Source: Arcticimaribacter sp965277835 (GTDB lineage: Bacteria; Bacteroidota; Bacteroidia; Flavobacteriales; Flavobacteriaceae). From it: a stretch of 64,000 nucleotides of DNA. Below are positions 52,588 through 60,768 of the stretch, in pieces. How positions within the stretch are numbered: the stretch's first letter is position 1; the number at the start of each line of letters is the position of its first letter. The notes below the pieces were generated by a model. It saw only the letters and a list, made by a program, of their open reading frames with translations. It did no database searches and was not told the DNA's origin. A program made the position numbers and the translations under genes. The stretch lies in the NCBI GenBank assembly GCA_965277835.1, contig OZ255841.1:310001-374000 (forward strand), read 5' to 3'.

Positions 52588-53388
52588 TTAATATTTTAGT
52601 TCACGTACAGAACCAGATCCGCTTACTTTACTGTCTACTTTAGTAGATGAATGTGCCATATAACCTACGCTTCCCGATCCTGCTACTCGAGCTTTAAGAG
52701 CTTCGGAGACCTGAACTTCTATTCGTCCAGAACCACTCAATGAAATGTCGCTAGTTTCTGCGGCTAATTCTCTAGCCTTAATTGACCCAGAACCAGCTAA
52801 ACTTACTTTAAAGCTTTTGCTAGAACCACTAAGAGTAACACGACCCGAACCAGATAATGAGGCACGAGTTCCATCTGCGTCAACATCTAATTCTATTTTT
52901 CCAGACCCAGCAACGCTAGCGCTTACGTCACCATCGGCATCAATTTTTAGGTTAACTTTTCCAGACCCTGACATTTTAGTATCTATACTTTCTGTTTTAA
53001 TAGTTTCGTCGGACTTGATACTCCCAGATCCACTAAGAGCAGCTAATTCCAAAGCTTTCATTGGTACCTCTACTTTTATGTTTCTATGATTAGATGGTCT
53101 TAAATTATAATACTTTTTTGTTTTGATAATCAATGCTCCTTCTTTTACTTCTGTAACAATATATTCCATAAGATTTTCGTCTGTATTAATAGATATATTA
53201 TTAGTACGGTCAGAAGTAATAACAACATCAAAACTTCCACTTACTTTAAGTTTGCTAAAGTCAGAGACCGCCCTTTCTTTAGTTACTATTTCTCCATTTC
53301 CACGAGCTTTTTTAGAGCCCCAATTTTGTGCTGTAGCATTTAATGTTATTGCAATTAATGCTAACGATGTTAAGATAATTTTTTTCAT
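52588..53388 (-). CDS. GIN-domain (DUF2807) secreted beta-solenoid protein
   Basis: 266-aa exported protein with signal peptide ending TAQNW. The DUF2807 'head GIN' domain follows: DFSKLKVSGSFDVVITS, IIKTKKYYNLRPSNHRNIKVEVPM, then many SGSG-containing strands that repeat about every 20 residues. It predicts a right-handed beta helix at the cell surface or periplasm. Function is unknown, with adhesion-like roles proposed from fold. It is the last gene of the ECF sigma operon, 11 bp after the DUF4097-like gene. Confidence 0.85.
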   Translation of the reverse strand: MKKIILTSLALIAITLNATAQNWGSKKARGNGEIVTKERAVSDFSKLKVSGSFDVVITSDRTNNISINTDENLMEYIVTEVKEGALIIKTKKYYNLRPSNHRNIKVEVPMKALELAALSGSGSIKSDETIKTESIDTKMSGSGKVNLKIDADGDVSASVAGSGKIELDVDADGTRASLSGSGRVTLSGSSKSFKVSLAGSGSIKARELAAETSDISLSGSGRIEVQVSEALKARVAGSGSVGYMAHSSTKVDSKVSGSGSVRELKY

Positions 53389-53399
53389 TTTAATTTATT

Positions 53400-54479
53400 T
53401 TAGTTTTGGGTTAATTTTACACCTCCATAGTCCGATTTGATATAGAGTCTGCCTTTTTCGGTAGAATTACCGTAGCTTCCTTTGTAGTAGCCGTCATTAT
53501 TTTCTTTAATTTTCTTTAAATAGTCGAGTTCAAGTTCTGATTTGAATCCAGCATACTCGGTTTCAACTTCAAAATCAAAACTCCAGTCAGAAGCAATGCC
53601 AAGTTTTACGGCAGCATAATCAGATTGAACCTCAATTCTTTCTACAGTAGCCCTTACTTGATCAACTCTAAGCCCACCATAGTCTAGGTCAATATTTCCA
53701 GCTTTTTCAATAGCTTCTATTGAAATACCTACGTAATCTCCATTTCCTTCAATTGAACCAACAGTACCTAAGGTTAATTTTCCATAATCACTGCTAAAAC
53801 TTAGTTTACCAACTTCCTTAATACTAACTCTACTATATCCTGCGTCAAGGTCAATAGATTCACTTTCTTTAACATCTATACCCGAGTAATCTATTTTTAG
53901 TGTTCCATTTTTAATAAATTCTATACTAGAATTTGTACAATATGCGATATCAATATAATTACTCTCATTGAATAACCGCCCAACGTTAAGTTCGCCATAG
54001 TCACATTTTATTCTGGCTTTACCTTGGAGTTCGTCTAAGTAAATATGCCCGTATTGATTTTTAAAATTTGCTTGAGCAGTAACAGGCATTTTAACTTGAT
54101 AGTTGATGTCAAAATCGTAGTGCTTTTGATTGAAAGGCCACCATGAATTATTAAACGATTCTAATTTTGTTATGGCACTCACTTTTGTAAGCGAATTTTC
54201 GAAATCTACAGTGATGTCTTCTAATATGTTTTCTGCTTTTTCCTCACTTTTTCCAGTAACTTTAATTTCGATGACAAATTCTACTCGGTCTTTGTCCCAT
54301 GTAGTTACATTTAAGTTTCCATATTTATTTTCAACATGAACGATTCCGTCAGAGTTGATTTCAAATGCTTTTTCAATAGTACGCCGATGAGTTTGTGCAT
54401 AGGCGTAGTCAATACCACCCAAGGCAATTAGCCCAAAGGCAAAAATTATTTTAAAGTAGTTAAAGTATTTCTTTTTCAT
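53400..54479 (-). CDS. DUF4097-like exported beta-solenoid protein
   Basis: 359-aa exported protein with signal peptide (ending AYAQTH). Residues ~30-340 contain repeating short strands such as VHVENKYGNLNVTTWDKDRVEFVIEIKV, YGHIYLDELQGKARIKCDYGELNVG and YAAVKLG, with a YG-type turn each ~20 residues. This resembles DUF4097/adhesin-like solenoids. Partner of the GIN protein in the same operon. It overlaps the putative anti-sigma gene by 20 bp. Confidence 0.75.
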   Translation of the reverse strand: MKKKYFNYFKIIFAFGLIALGGIDYAYAQTHRRTIEKAFEINSDGIVHVENKYGNLNVTTWDKDRVEFVIEIKVTGKSEEKAENILEDITVDFENSLTKVSAITKLESFNNSWWPFNQKHYDFDINYQVKMPVTAQANFKNQYGHIYLDELQGKARIKCDYGELNVGRLFNESNYIDIAYCTNSSIEFIKNGTLKIDYSGIDVKESESIDLDAGYSRVSIKEVGKLSFSSDYGKLTLGTVGSIEGNGDYVGISIEAIEKAGNIDLDYGGLRVDQVRATVERIEVQSDYAAVKLGIASDWSFDFEVETEYAGFKSELELDYLKKIKENNDGYYKGSYGNSTEKGRLYIKSDYGGVKLTQN

Positions 54480-54990
54480 AATCTGTGTTTTTAAGAGAAT
54501 TAATTTTTGTTTCTAGTTCACGTAATACCATAGCTTGATGCTGCAGGTTTTCAACCATGGCTTGAATTAGTGCGGGGTGAACGGCTTTAGAATTAAACTC
54601 GTTCATTAGTCTTTTATATTCTTTGTCAAGTTGTGTCAGTTGTTCTTTGGTGTCGTCAATAATTTCTACGTATTGAATATTATCTGAATGCTCAATTTCT
54701 GCCATTTGTTTGTCAATATATTGAGTGTAATAAACAATAGCTTTATCAAAATCTGAATTAACTGGCTTTGAGTTGAAAAACTGTAGGCTAACAACACTCG
54801 ACACTAATAAAGCCAGAGTTGCGGCAGCCCAGTATATTGGGCGTATAGTACGAACTGGTCTCTTGTTTTGTTGTGCTTTCAATTTATTTTCAAAACGCAA
54901 CCTATGATTTTTTCGAGGTTGTTGTTTTTCCCAAAAATGAGCCAATTGTGTTAATTGTTCTTCTACGGATTTGTTTCTTTTTGTATTCAT
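54460..54990 (-). CDS. Putative membrane anti-sigma factor
   Basis: 176 aa, with a single membrane helix near residues 48-68 (IYWAAATLALLVSSVVSLQFF). The cytoplasmic N-terminal ~45 residues (EEQLTQLAHFWEKQQPRKNHRLRFENKL) and the ~100-residue extracytoplasmic helical part lack the HxxxCxxC zinc motif of ZAS anti-sigmas. The call rests on position: it lies 7 bp after the ECF sigma gene and before the surface genes. Confidence 0.65.
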   Translation of the reverse strand: MNTKRNKSVEEQLTQLAHFWEKQQPRKNHRLRFENKLKAQQNKRPVRTIRPIYWAAATLALLVSSVVSLQFFNSKPVNSDFDKAIVYYTQYIDKQMAEIEHSDNIQYVEIIDDTKEQLTQLDKEYKRLMNEFNSKAVHPALIQAMVENLQHQAMVLRELETKINSLKNTDYEKEIL

Positions 54991-54997
54991 TATATTC

Positions 54998-55558
54998 TTA
55001 CTGTGTTCTTAATATTCTGACTGTAGGTTTGTTCATTTTCTGTTTTAGTTGCTCCTTAGCTCTCGAAATTAATGTTCTACAACTACCATAATTTAGGTCT
55101 AGTATTTCCATTAGTTCATCATAGTCATACCCTTCTAAATACATAAGACTTAAGGCGTTGCGATACCTTGGGTTTAAGGTGTTCAAAGCAAGGATTAAAT
55201 CTCTATGGTTTTCCGATTCATAGTCCGAGTTCTCTGAGTTTTCTACAAAGAGGTCAATTTTTACGTCTTGCTTTAATTTTATCTCTTTCATTTTATTTTT
55301 GTAGTTCTCAATGCTTTTTCGGATTACTATTTTTTTGAGCCATCCTCCAAAATTATTATCTCCACGATACTGTTCCAATTTATTAAAAGCGGTTAAAAAG
55401 CTGTCTTGCATAATATCTTCTGCATCCATCTTATTATGAACTATTTTAAGCGCACTTATAAACATAGCTTTATGATATCTATCATAAATTTCTATTTGTG
55501 CCTGTGTATTGTTTTTCTTACACAAATTTAATAGCTCGTCTATGCTTTTATTTTTCAA
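54998..55558 (-). CDS. ECF-type RNA polymerase sigma factor
   Basis: 186-aa extracytoplasmic-function sigma factor. Region 2 has YHKAMFISALKIVHNKMDAEDIMQDSFLTAFNKLEQYRGDNNFGGWLKKIVIRKSIENYK; region 4 has LNTLNPRYRNALSLMYLEGYDYDELMEILDLNYGSCRTLISRAKEQLKQK with an HTH. It opens a four-gene operon with a membrane anti-sigma and two beta-solenoid envelope proteins, so it probably senses an envelope signal and drives its own operon. Confidence 0.92.
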   Translation of the reverse strand: MKNKSIDELLNLCKKNNTQAQIEIYDRYHKAMFISALKIVHNKMDAEDIMQDSFLTAFNKLEQYRGDNNFGGWLKKIVIRKSIENYKNKMKEIKLKQDVKIDLFVENSENSDYESENHRDLILALNTLNPRYRNALSLMYLEGYDYDELMEILDLNYGSCRTLISRAKEQLKQKMNKPTVRILRTQ

Positions 55559-55746
55559 TTCTACTTTGATTTTCTATTAGTTAAGATAGTTTTTTCTTTC
55601 TTTTGTTACACTAGTTTTTAAAATTTATATAAAAGTGGCATAACTCTTGAAATTATATAAGTAGCAAAGCAAGATTTTAAAATAGCGTATTATTAACAGG
55701 CTATAATTTCGCTTTGAATGACAAAATGACTTATAATTAAACAAAT

Positions 55747-58203
55747 ATGACTAAAACATTTTTCTTAGGGTTAGACAATCTGTCACTTCAAGATATAGAA
55801 TCAGAATCAGAATTAATTCCTCTATTAACTCCAGAAGATGAAGAGGCTTTAGAAAAAGAGGATTTACCAAAAGAAGTTTCCTTATTACCTCTACGTAATA
55901 CTGTGCTTTTCCCTGGGGTTGTTATTCCAATTACAGTAGGTCGCGATAAATCTATTCAATTAATTAACGATGCTAAAAAAGGGTTAGGTATTATAGGCGT
56001 TGTAGCCCAGAAAGATCAAAATGTAGAAAATCCAGAAATAGAAGATGTATATCCCTTAGGTACTGTGGCAAAGATTCTGCGCGTTTTGAAAATGCCCGAT
56101 GGTAATACAACTATTATTATTCAAGGTAAAAAACGTTTTCTTATTGATCAATTGGTTTCAAAAGACCCTTATTTGAAAGTAACAATTAAGCCATTAATTG
56201 ATATCCAAGATGATAGAAACGATTCTGAGTTTGGAGCTTTGGGAGAATCTATTAAGGAGTTAGCTTTAAAAATTATTCAAGAAAACCCAAATCTACCTTC
56301 AGAGGCTTCTTTTGCGATTAAAAATATTCAGAGTTATTCTTTTCTAATCAATTTCGTGTCATCAAACATGAACTTATCGGTAGAAGAAAAGCAACAAATT
56401 CTTTCTTTAAAAAGCATTAAGGAACGCGCATTATTGTGTTTAAAGTTTATGAATGTCGAATATCAAAAGTTAGAATTGAAAAATGATATTCAATCTCGTG
56501 TTCGCGATGATTTGAACCAACAGCAGCGCGAATATTATTTGCAGCAGCAAATGAAAACTATCCAAGAAGAACTAGGAGGAGCTTCTTCCGAAGAAGAGAT
56601 AGAAGAGTTAAGGGTACGGGCAGAATCGAAAAAGTGGTCTAAAGATGTTCAAGCTCATTTTAATAAAGAACTATTAAAAATACAGCGAATGAACCCCCAA
56701 GTTGCTGAATATTCGGTTCAACGTAACTATTTAGACTTATTTTTAGATTTACCATGGGATCATTTTTCTAAAGATAATTTTGATTTAAAACGAGCAAAAA
56801 AAATATTAGATAAAGATCATTTTGGATTACAAGAAGTTAAAAAACGAATTATTGAATATTTAGCGGTTCTAAAACTTCGGAATGACATGAAATCACCTAT
56901 ACTATGTCTTTATGGACCACCAGGAGTAGGGAAAACTTCTTTAGGAAGATCAGTAGCAAGAGCTATAGGGCGGTCTTATGTTCGTGTTTCTTTAGGTGGA
57001 ATGCGAGACGAAGCAGAAATACGAGGGCATCGTAAAACATATATAGGAGCATTACCTGGCAGAATTTTACAGAGTATTAAAAAAGCGGGAACATCAAATC
57101 CAGTTTTTGTACTAGATGAAATCGATAAGCTGAGTAATGGTTTGCAGGGAGACCCTTCTTCTGCTTTGTTAGAAGTATTGGACCCAGAGCAAAACAGTGA
57201 GTTTTATGATAATTTTTTAGAATTAGGTTACGACCTTTCAAAAGTTATGTTCATTGCTACAGCTAATAGCCTAGAAGGAATTCATTCGGCATTGCGTGAT
57301 AGGATGGAAATAATTAATATTAGTGGTTATACAATGGAGGAAAAAGTTGTTATAGGTAATAAATATTTATTACCTAAACAGCTCGAAGAACACGGATTAG
57401 ATAAAAACTCAGTTAAACTTAGTAAATCTGTTTTAGAATCTATTATTGAAAAATATACACGAGAGTCTGGTGTACGTGGGCTAGATAAACAAATAGCTAA
57501 AGTTAGTCGCTATGCTGCCAAGTCTGTTGCAATGGACGAAGCGTATATAGAAAAACCTACAGTAACAGATTTAAAAGAAATATTAGGTATAGAAAAAGTG
57601 TCACGTGATTTATATGAGAATAATGACGTGGCAGGTGTAGTTATTGGTTTAGCATGGACACCAGTTGGAGGGGATATTTTGTTTATCGAGTCAGCGTTAT
57701 CTTCTGGGAAAGGCATCTTAAATATTACGGGAAATCTTGGCAAAGTCATGAAAGAATCGTTTACGATTGCTATGGAATATATAAAGGCTAATGCAGAATT
57801 ACTTGGTCTTCAAAGCTTTAAATTTGACAAGTACGATATTCATATTCATGTTCCAGAAGGAGCGACACCTAAAGATGGTCCGAGTGCAGGAATTACTATT
57901 TTAACGTCTTTAGTTTCGTTGTTAACACAAAAACGAGTGAAAAAGAATATTTCGATGACAGGAGAAATTACATTAAGAGGTAAAGTGCTTCCAGTAGGAG
58001 GGATTAAAGAAAAAGTGTTGGCTGCAAAGCGCTCTAAAATAAAGGAGATAATTCTATGTGAAAGCAATAGAAAAGATATTGGCGAAATTAATCCGACGTA
58101 TCTCAAAGGGCTAACGTTTCATTTTGTAAAAAACATGAACGAAGTTTTAGCATTGGCTATTACCAACGATGTGGTTAAAAATGCTAAAAAACTGTTAGTA
58201 TAA
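55747..58203 (+). CDS. lon: Lon protease
   Basis: ATP-dependent serine protease of 818 aa, degrading misfolded and regulatory proteins. N-terminal LON substrate domain (SLLPLRNTVLFPGVVIPI), coiled region, AAA+ domain with GPPGVGKT at 390-397 and FVLDEIDK, and a C-terminal protease domain with catalytic Ser713 in DGPSAGIT and the Lys in VGGIKEKVLAAKR. Full length. The NRDE gene begins 3 bp later. Confidence 0.97.
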   Translation: MTKTFFLGLDNLSLQDIESESELIPLLTPEDEEALEKEDLPKEVSLLPLRNTVLFPGVVIPITVGRDKSIQLINDAKKGLGIIGVVAQKDQNVENPEIEDVYPLGTVAKILRVLKMPDGNTTIIIQGKKRFLIDQLVSKDPYLKVTIKPLIDIQDDRNDSEFGALGESIKELALKIIQENPNLPSEASFAIKNIQSYSFLINFVSSNMNLSVEEKQQILSLKSIKERALLCLKFMNVEYQKLELKNDIQSRVRDDLNQQQREYYLQQQMKTIQEELGGASSEEEIEELRVRAESKKWSKDVQAHFNKELLKIQRMNPQVAEYSVQRNYLDLFLDLPWDHFSKDNFDLKRAKKILDKDHFGLQEVKKRIIEYLAVLKLRNDMKSPILCLYGPPGVGKTSLGRSVARAIGRSYVRVSLGGMRDEAEIRGHRKTYIGALPGRILQSIKKAGTSNPVFVLDEIDKLSNGLQGDPSSALLEVLDPEQNSEFYDNFLELGYDLSKVMFIATANSLEGIHSALRDRMEIINISGYTMEEKVVIGNKYLLPKQLEEHGLDKNSVKLSKSVLESIIEKYTRESGVRGLDKQIAKVSRYAAKSVAMDEAYIEKPTVTDLKEILGIEKVSRDLYENNDVAGVVIGLAWTPVGGDILFIESALSSGKGILNITGNLGKVMKESFTIAMEYIKANAELLGLQSFKFDKYDIHIHVPEGATPKDGPSAGITILTSLVSLLTQKRVKKNISMTGEITLRGKVLPVGGIKEKVLAAKRSKIKEIILCESNRKDIGEINPTYLKGLTFHFVKNMNEVLALAITNDVVKNAKKLLV

Positions 58204-58205
58204 GT

Positions 58206-58937
58206 ATGTGCACTGTTAGTTTTGTTCCTGTTGCAGACGAGGTTTTTATTTTAACGTCAAATAGAGATGAAAACCCTGAGCGTGCAGCTACTTCTCTACA
58301 TAAACTAGAGTTGAAAGATAAACAATTATTTTTCCCACAAGACTCGAAATCTAAAGGGAGCTGGCTTGTTTTTTCAAATACTAATCAATTTATATGCCTT
58401 CTCAACGGTGCATTTAAACCACATAAACCTAAAAAATCATATCGCCTGAGTAGGGGTGTTATGGCATGTCAGTTTTTTGAGTATAAACACTATTTAGATT
58501 TTCTTAAAAAATTCAATTTCCAAGAAATAGAAGCATTTACTTTAATTGTTTTTGATAGGGGTACTTTAATAGAAGTACGTTGGGATGAGTATAAACTATA
58601 TACAAAAGAACTTTCCCTTTCAGAGGTACATTTATGGTCCTCATCAACGTTGTACCCACAGTCGTGGCAAGAAAGACGATATGCGAAACTAAATAAAGAA
58701 ATTGAGGAAAAATCAATACCTGTAGATCAATCGGCTATAATGAAGTTTCATAGAGATGAATTTTTGTTTGAACGAAAAGCTTTAACTGAAGTTTATAGCG
58801 AGGATGCCGTACCTAAAGATGTTAAAGCAGAAACAATTAGCGTTTCTTCAATTAAAGGGGATAAAACGTCATTTGATTTTAAGTACAAACGTTTAAATGA
58901 TTTAATTCAATTCGAAAAGTTAATTTCTTTTAAATGA
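58206..58937 (+). CDS. NRDE/TANGO2 family protein
   Basis: 243-aa cytoplasmic protein with MCTVSFVPVADEVFILTSNRDE, giving a Cys at position 2 and the family-naming NRDE sequence. An N-terminal-nucleophile type fold is suspected for the family. Eukaryotic relatives are linked to heme trafficking; no bacterial role is settled. It directly follows lon. Confidence 0.88.
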   Translation: MCTVSFVPVADEVFILTSNRDENPERAATSLHKLELKDKQLFFPQDSKSKGSWLVFSNTNQFICLLNGAFKPHKPKKSYRLSRGVMACQFFEYKHYLDFLKKFNFQEIEAFTLIVFDRGTLIEVRWDEYKLYTKELSLSEVHLWSSSTLYPQSWQERRYAKLNKEIEEKSIPVDQSAIMKFHRDEFLFERKALTEVYSEDAVPKDVKAETISVSSIKGDKTSFDFKYKRLNDLIQFEKLISFK

Positions 58938-58968
58938 ATAGCTTAGCAACCTTCCGTATCTTTATTTT

Positions 58969-59646
58969 ATGAAAACAACCACCGTTATAGCAGTTGATGG
59001 CTTTGCTTCAACAGGTAAGAGTACACTTTCTAAGCGTTTAGCAGAAACGCTCGGGTTTACTTATATTGATACAGGATATATGTATAGAGTAATCACTTTT
59101 TTTGCTTTGAATAATGGATATTTGGTTCAAGGAAAAGTTGATGAATCTAAATTTGAGACGGTGCTTTTTAAAACAAAATTTACATGGGGGAGCGGGATTG
59201 ATGAAAAGAAAATGTTATTTGATGGTGTAGCTTATGGCGATGAGATACGAACGATGGAAGTTTCTAACTTTGTAAGCTACGTTGCTAGCTTAGGTTCTGT
59301 GCGTGAACATTTGGTAAATCAACAACGAGAATTATCTAATTCTGATAATGTGGTAATGGATGGAAGAGACATAGGCACTACTGTTTTTCCTGATGCACAA
59401 GTCAAGTTTTTTTTAATTGCCGACCCCAAAGTTAGGGCGCAAAGACGTTTTGATGAATTATCCCTAAAAGGTGAAAAAGTAGTTTTTGAAGAGATTTTAA
59501 AAAACGTGGTAGATAGAGACCATCAAGACACTACGCGCCTAATTTCTCCTTTAAAGAAAGCGCAGGATGCCATAGAAATTGATACTACTAATTTTAGTAT
59601 AGAAGAAGTTCTTGAGCAAATGCTTGCTGTTGTTGAGGGGAGTTAG
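58969..59646 (+). CDS. cmk: Cytidylate kinase
   Basis: Phosphorylates CMP/dCMP with ATP, 225 aa. P-loop VDGFASTGKSTLSKRLA, then DTGYMYR, MDGRDIGTTVFPDA, FFLIADPKVRAQRR, and DHQDTTRLISPLKKAQDAIEIDTT. Standard length. A TATCTTTA element resembling the -7 consensus ends 3 nt before the ATG, so the transcript may have almost no leader. Confidence 0.95.
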   Translation: MKTTTVIAVDGFASTGKSTLSKRLAETLGFTYIDTGYMYRVITFFALNNGYLVQGKVDESKFETVLFKTKFTWGSGIDEKKMLFDGVAYGDEIRTMEVSNFVSYVASLGSVREHLVNQQRELSNSDNVVMDGRDIGTTVFPDAQVKFFLIADPKVRAQRRFDELSLKGEKVVFEEILKNVVDRDHQDTTRLISPLKKAQDAIEIDTTNFSIEEVLEQMLAVVEGS

Positions 59647-59669
59647 GATAGATAAAAACATCTTTTTTC

Positions 59670-59677
59670 TATATTTG
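59670..59677 (+). promoter_or_regulatory. -7 element for the YdeI-like gene
   Basis: TATATTTG matches TAnnTTTG, 25 nt before the ATG at 59703. Confidence 0.5.
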
Positions 59678-59702
59678 AATTAACCAAAAACCAAGATTGA
59701 GC

Positions 59703-60329
59703 ATGAAAGACGTTGAAGACTATTGTCCTAATAGTAAACAAGATTGGAGAAAATGGCTTGAACTAAACCACAAGAAGAAAGAAGCGATTTGGCTTATTTT
59801 TTATAAGAAAAAATCACCGAATTATAATCTAAGTTGGAGCGAGTCGGTTGATGAAGCACTTTGTTTTGGTTGGATTGACAGCACCAAAAGAGCTATAGAC
59901 AGTGAAAAGTATAAACAGTATTTTACCAAACGAAAAGCAAAGAGTAATTGGTCTAAGGTAAATAAGGACAAAGTAAAAACCCTAATTAAGCAAGGGCTTA
60001 TGGAAGAGCAAGGGTATAAAAGTATTGAAATTGCAAAAGAAAATGGTTCTTGGACAATTTTGGATGAGGTTGAAGCACTTATTATTCCAGAAGATTTAAA
60101 AAAAGAATTTGAAAACCACAAAGGGGCAATAGAACACTTTGATAGTTTGAGTAAGTCTGCCAGAAAAACTTTATTGTACAGGCTTGTTTCTGCTAAAAGA
60201 AAAGACACAAGGCAAAAAAGGATTTTAGAAATCGTAGAAAGTGTAAGTAATAATTTAAAACCAATTGATAACCCAAGAAAAAATACCCGACAAGAGTTGA
60301 GGTATCGCATAACGATAAAAAAGGAATGA
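59703..60329 (+). CDS. YdeI/OmdA family protein with a foreign C-terminal tail
   Basis: 208 aa from ATG 59703; a TTG two codons earlier is rejected. The YdeI core is clear: SKQDWRKWLELNHKKKEAIWLIFYKK, LSWSESVDEALCFGWIDSTKRAIDSEKYKQYFTKRKAKSNWSKVNK, and the C-terminal SKSARKTLLYRLVSAKRKDTRQKRILEIVES. Members are small accessory proteins of uncertain function. The last ~18 residues (from NPRKN) are an out-of-frame reading of a mazF-type gene remnant, so the native end has been replaced. It has its own promoter and looks like an insertion between cmk and rpsA. Confidence 0.85.
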   Translation: MKDVEDYCPNSKQDWRKWLELNHKKKEAIWLIFYKKKSPNYNLSWSESVDEALCFGWIDSTKRAIDSEKYKQYFTKRKAKSNWSKVNKDKVKTLIKQGLMEEQGYKSIEIAKENGSWTILDEVEALIIPEDLKKEFENHKGAIEHFDSLSKSARKTLLYRLVSAKRKDTRQKRILEIVESVSNNLKPIDNPRKNTRQELRYRITIKKE

Positions 60330-60568
60330 TTGCAATTGACCAAATTAGAGCGATTGATAAGTCGAGAGTGCTGAAAAAGTTTGACCGATTATCAAAATCT
60401 GAAATACATAAGTGCAAAAATATTATACGTGAAACATTTGTCGATATAACTTATGTTGGCGAAAGCAAAGAAGAAAACCTTGATGTATCATTTACTCTTG
60501 AACAAGAAGACTTAGGAGAATTTCTTCATGTAATTTTCGGTTGTGGACATGAACTTAATTATTCTTAA
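60272..60568 (+). pseudogene. N-terminally truncated MazF/PemK toxin remnant
   Basis: From the stop at 60269-60271 the frame reads PKKKYPTRVEVSHNDKKG and then MIAIDQIRAIDKSRVLKKFDRLSKSEIHKCKNIIRETFVD. YPTRV and DQIRxIDKxR are the C-terminal signature of MazF/PemK endoribonucleases. The N-terminal half with the RNA-binding loop is missing; upstream is the YdeI frame. An extra ~40 residues (ITYVGESKEENL...GHELNYS) follow the usual end. A start at ATG 60326 is possible, giving 80 aa, but the product could not be an active toxin. No antitoxin gene is beside it. Confidence 0.75.
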
Positions 60569-60629
60569 AGAGGTTTTAATTATAAATTCAATATCATAGA
60601 GTTTATATAGCAATAAAAGTTTATTGAAG

Positions 60630-60660
60630 TTTGTCTATCAATAGATTATCCTTACATTTG
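60630..60660 (+). promoter_or_regulatory. Strong Bacteroidota promoter for rpsA
   Basis: TTTG at 60630-60633 and TACATTTG at 60653-60660 with a 19-nt spacer. This is an exact match to the TTTG-N19-TAnnTTTG housekeeping consensus, the only complete one found here. Transcription should start near 60665, leaving a ~100-nt leader. Confidence 0.8.
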
Positions 60661-60768
60661 CAAACTCTTATGATTAATTAGAACAAGAGACATAAAGATA
60701 AATAAGAACAACTTCTGTTATTTTTCATTTAAAGTTCTATAAAACAACAGAATACAAATTTTATCAGC

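Noticed and set aside
52700..53090. DNA tandem repeat in the GIN gene
   Set aside because: The repetition is at protein level (SGSG turns of a beta solenoid); the nucleotide units vary too much to be a DNA repeat.
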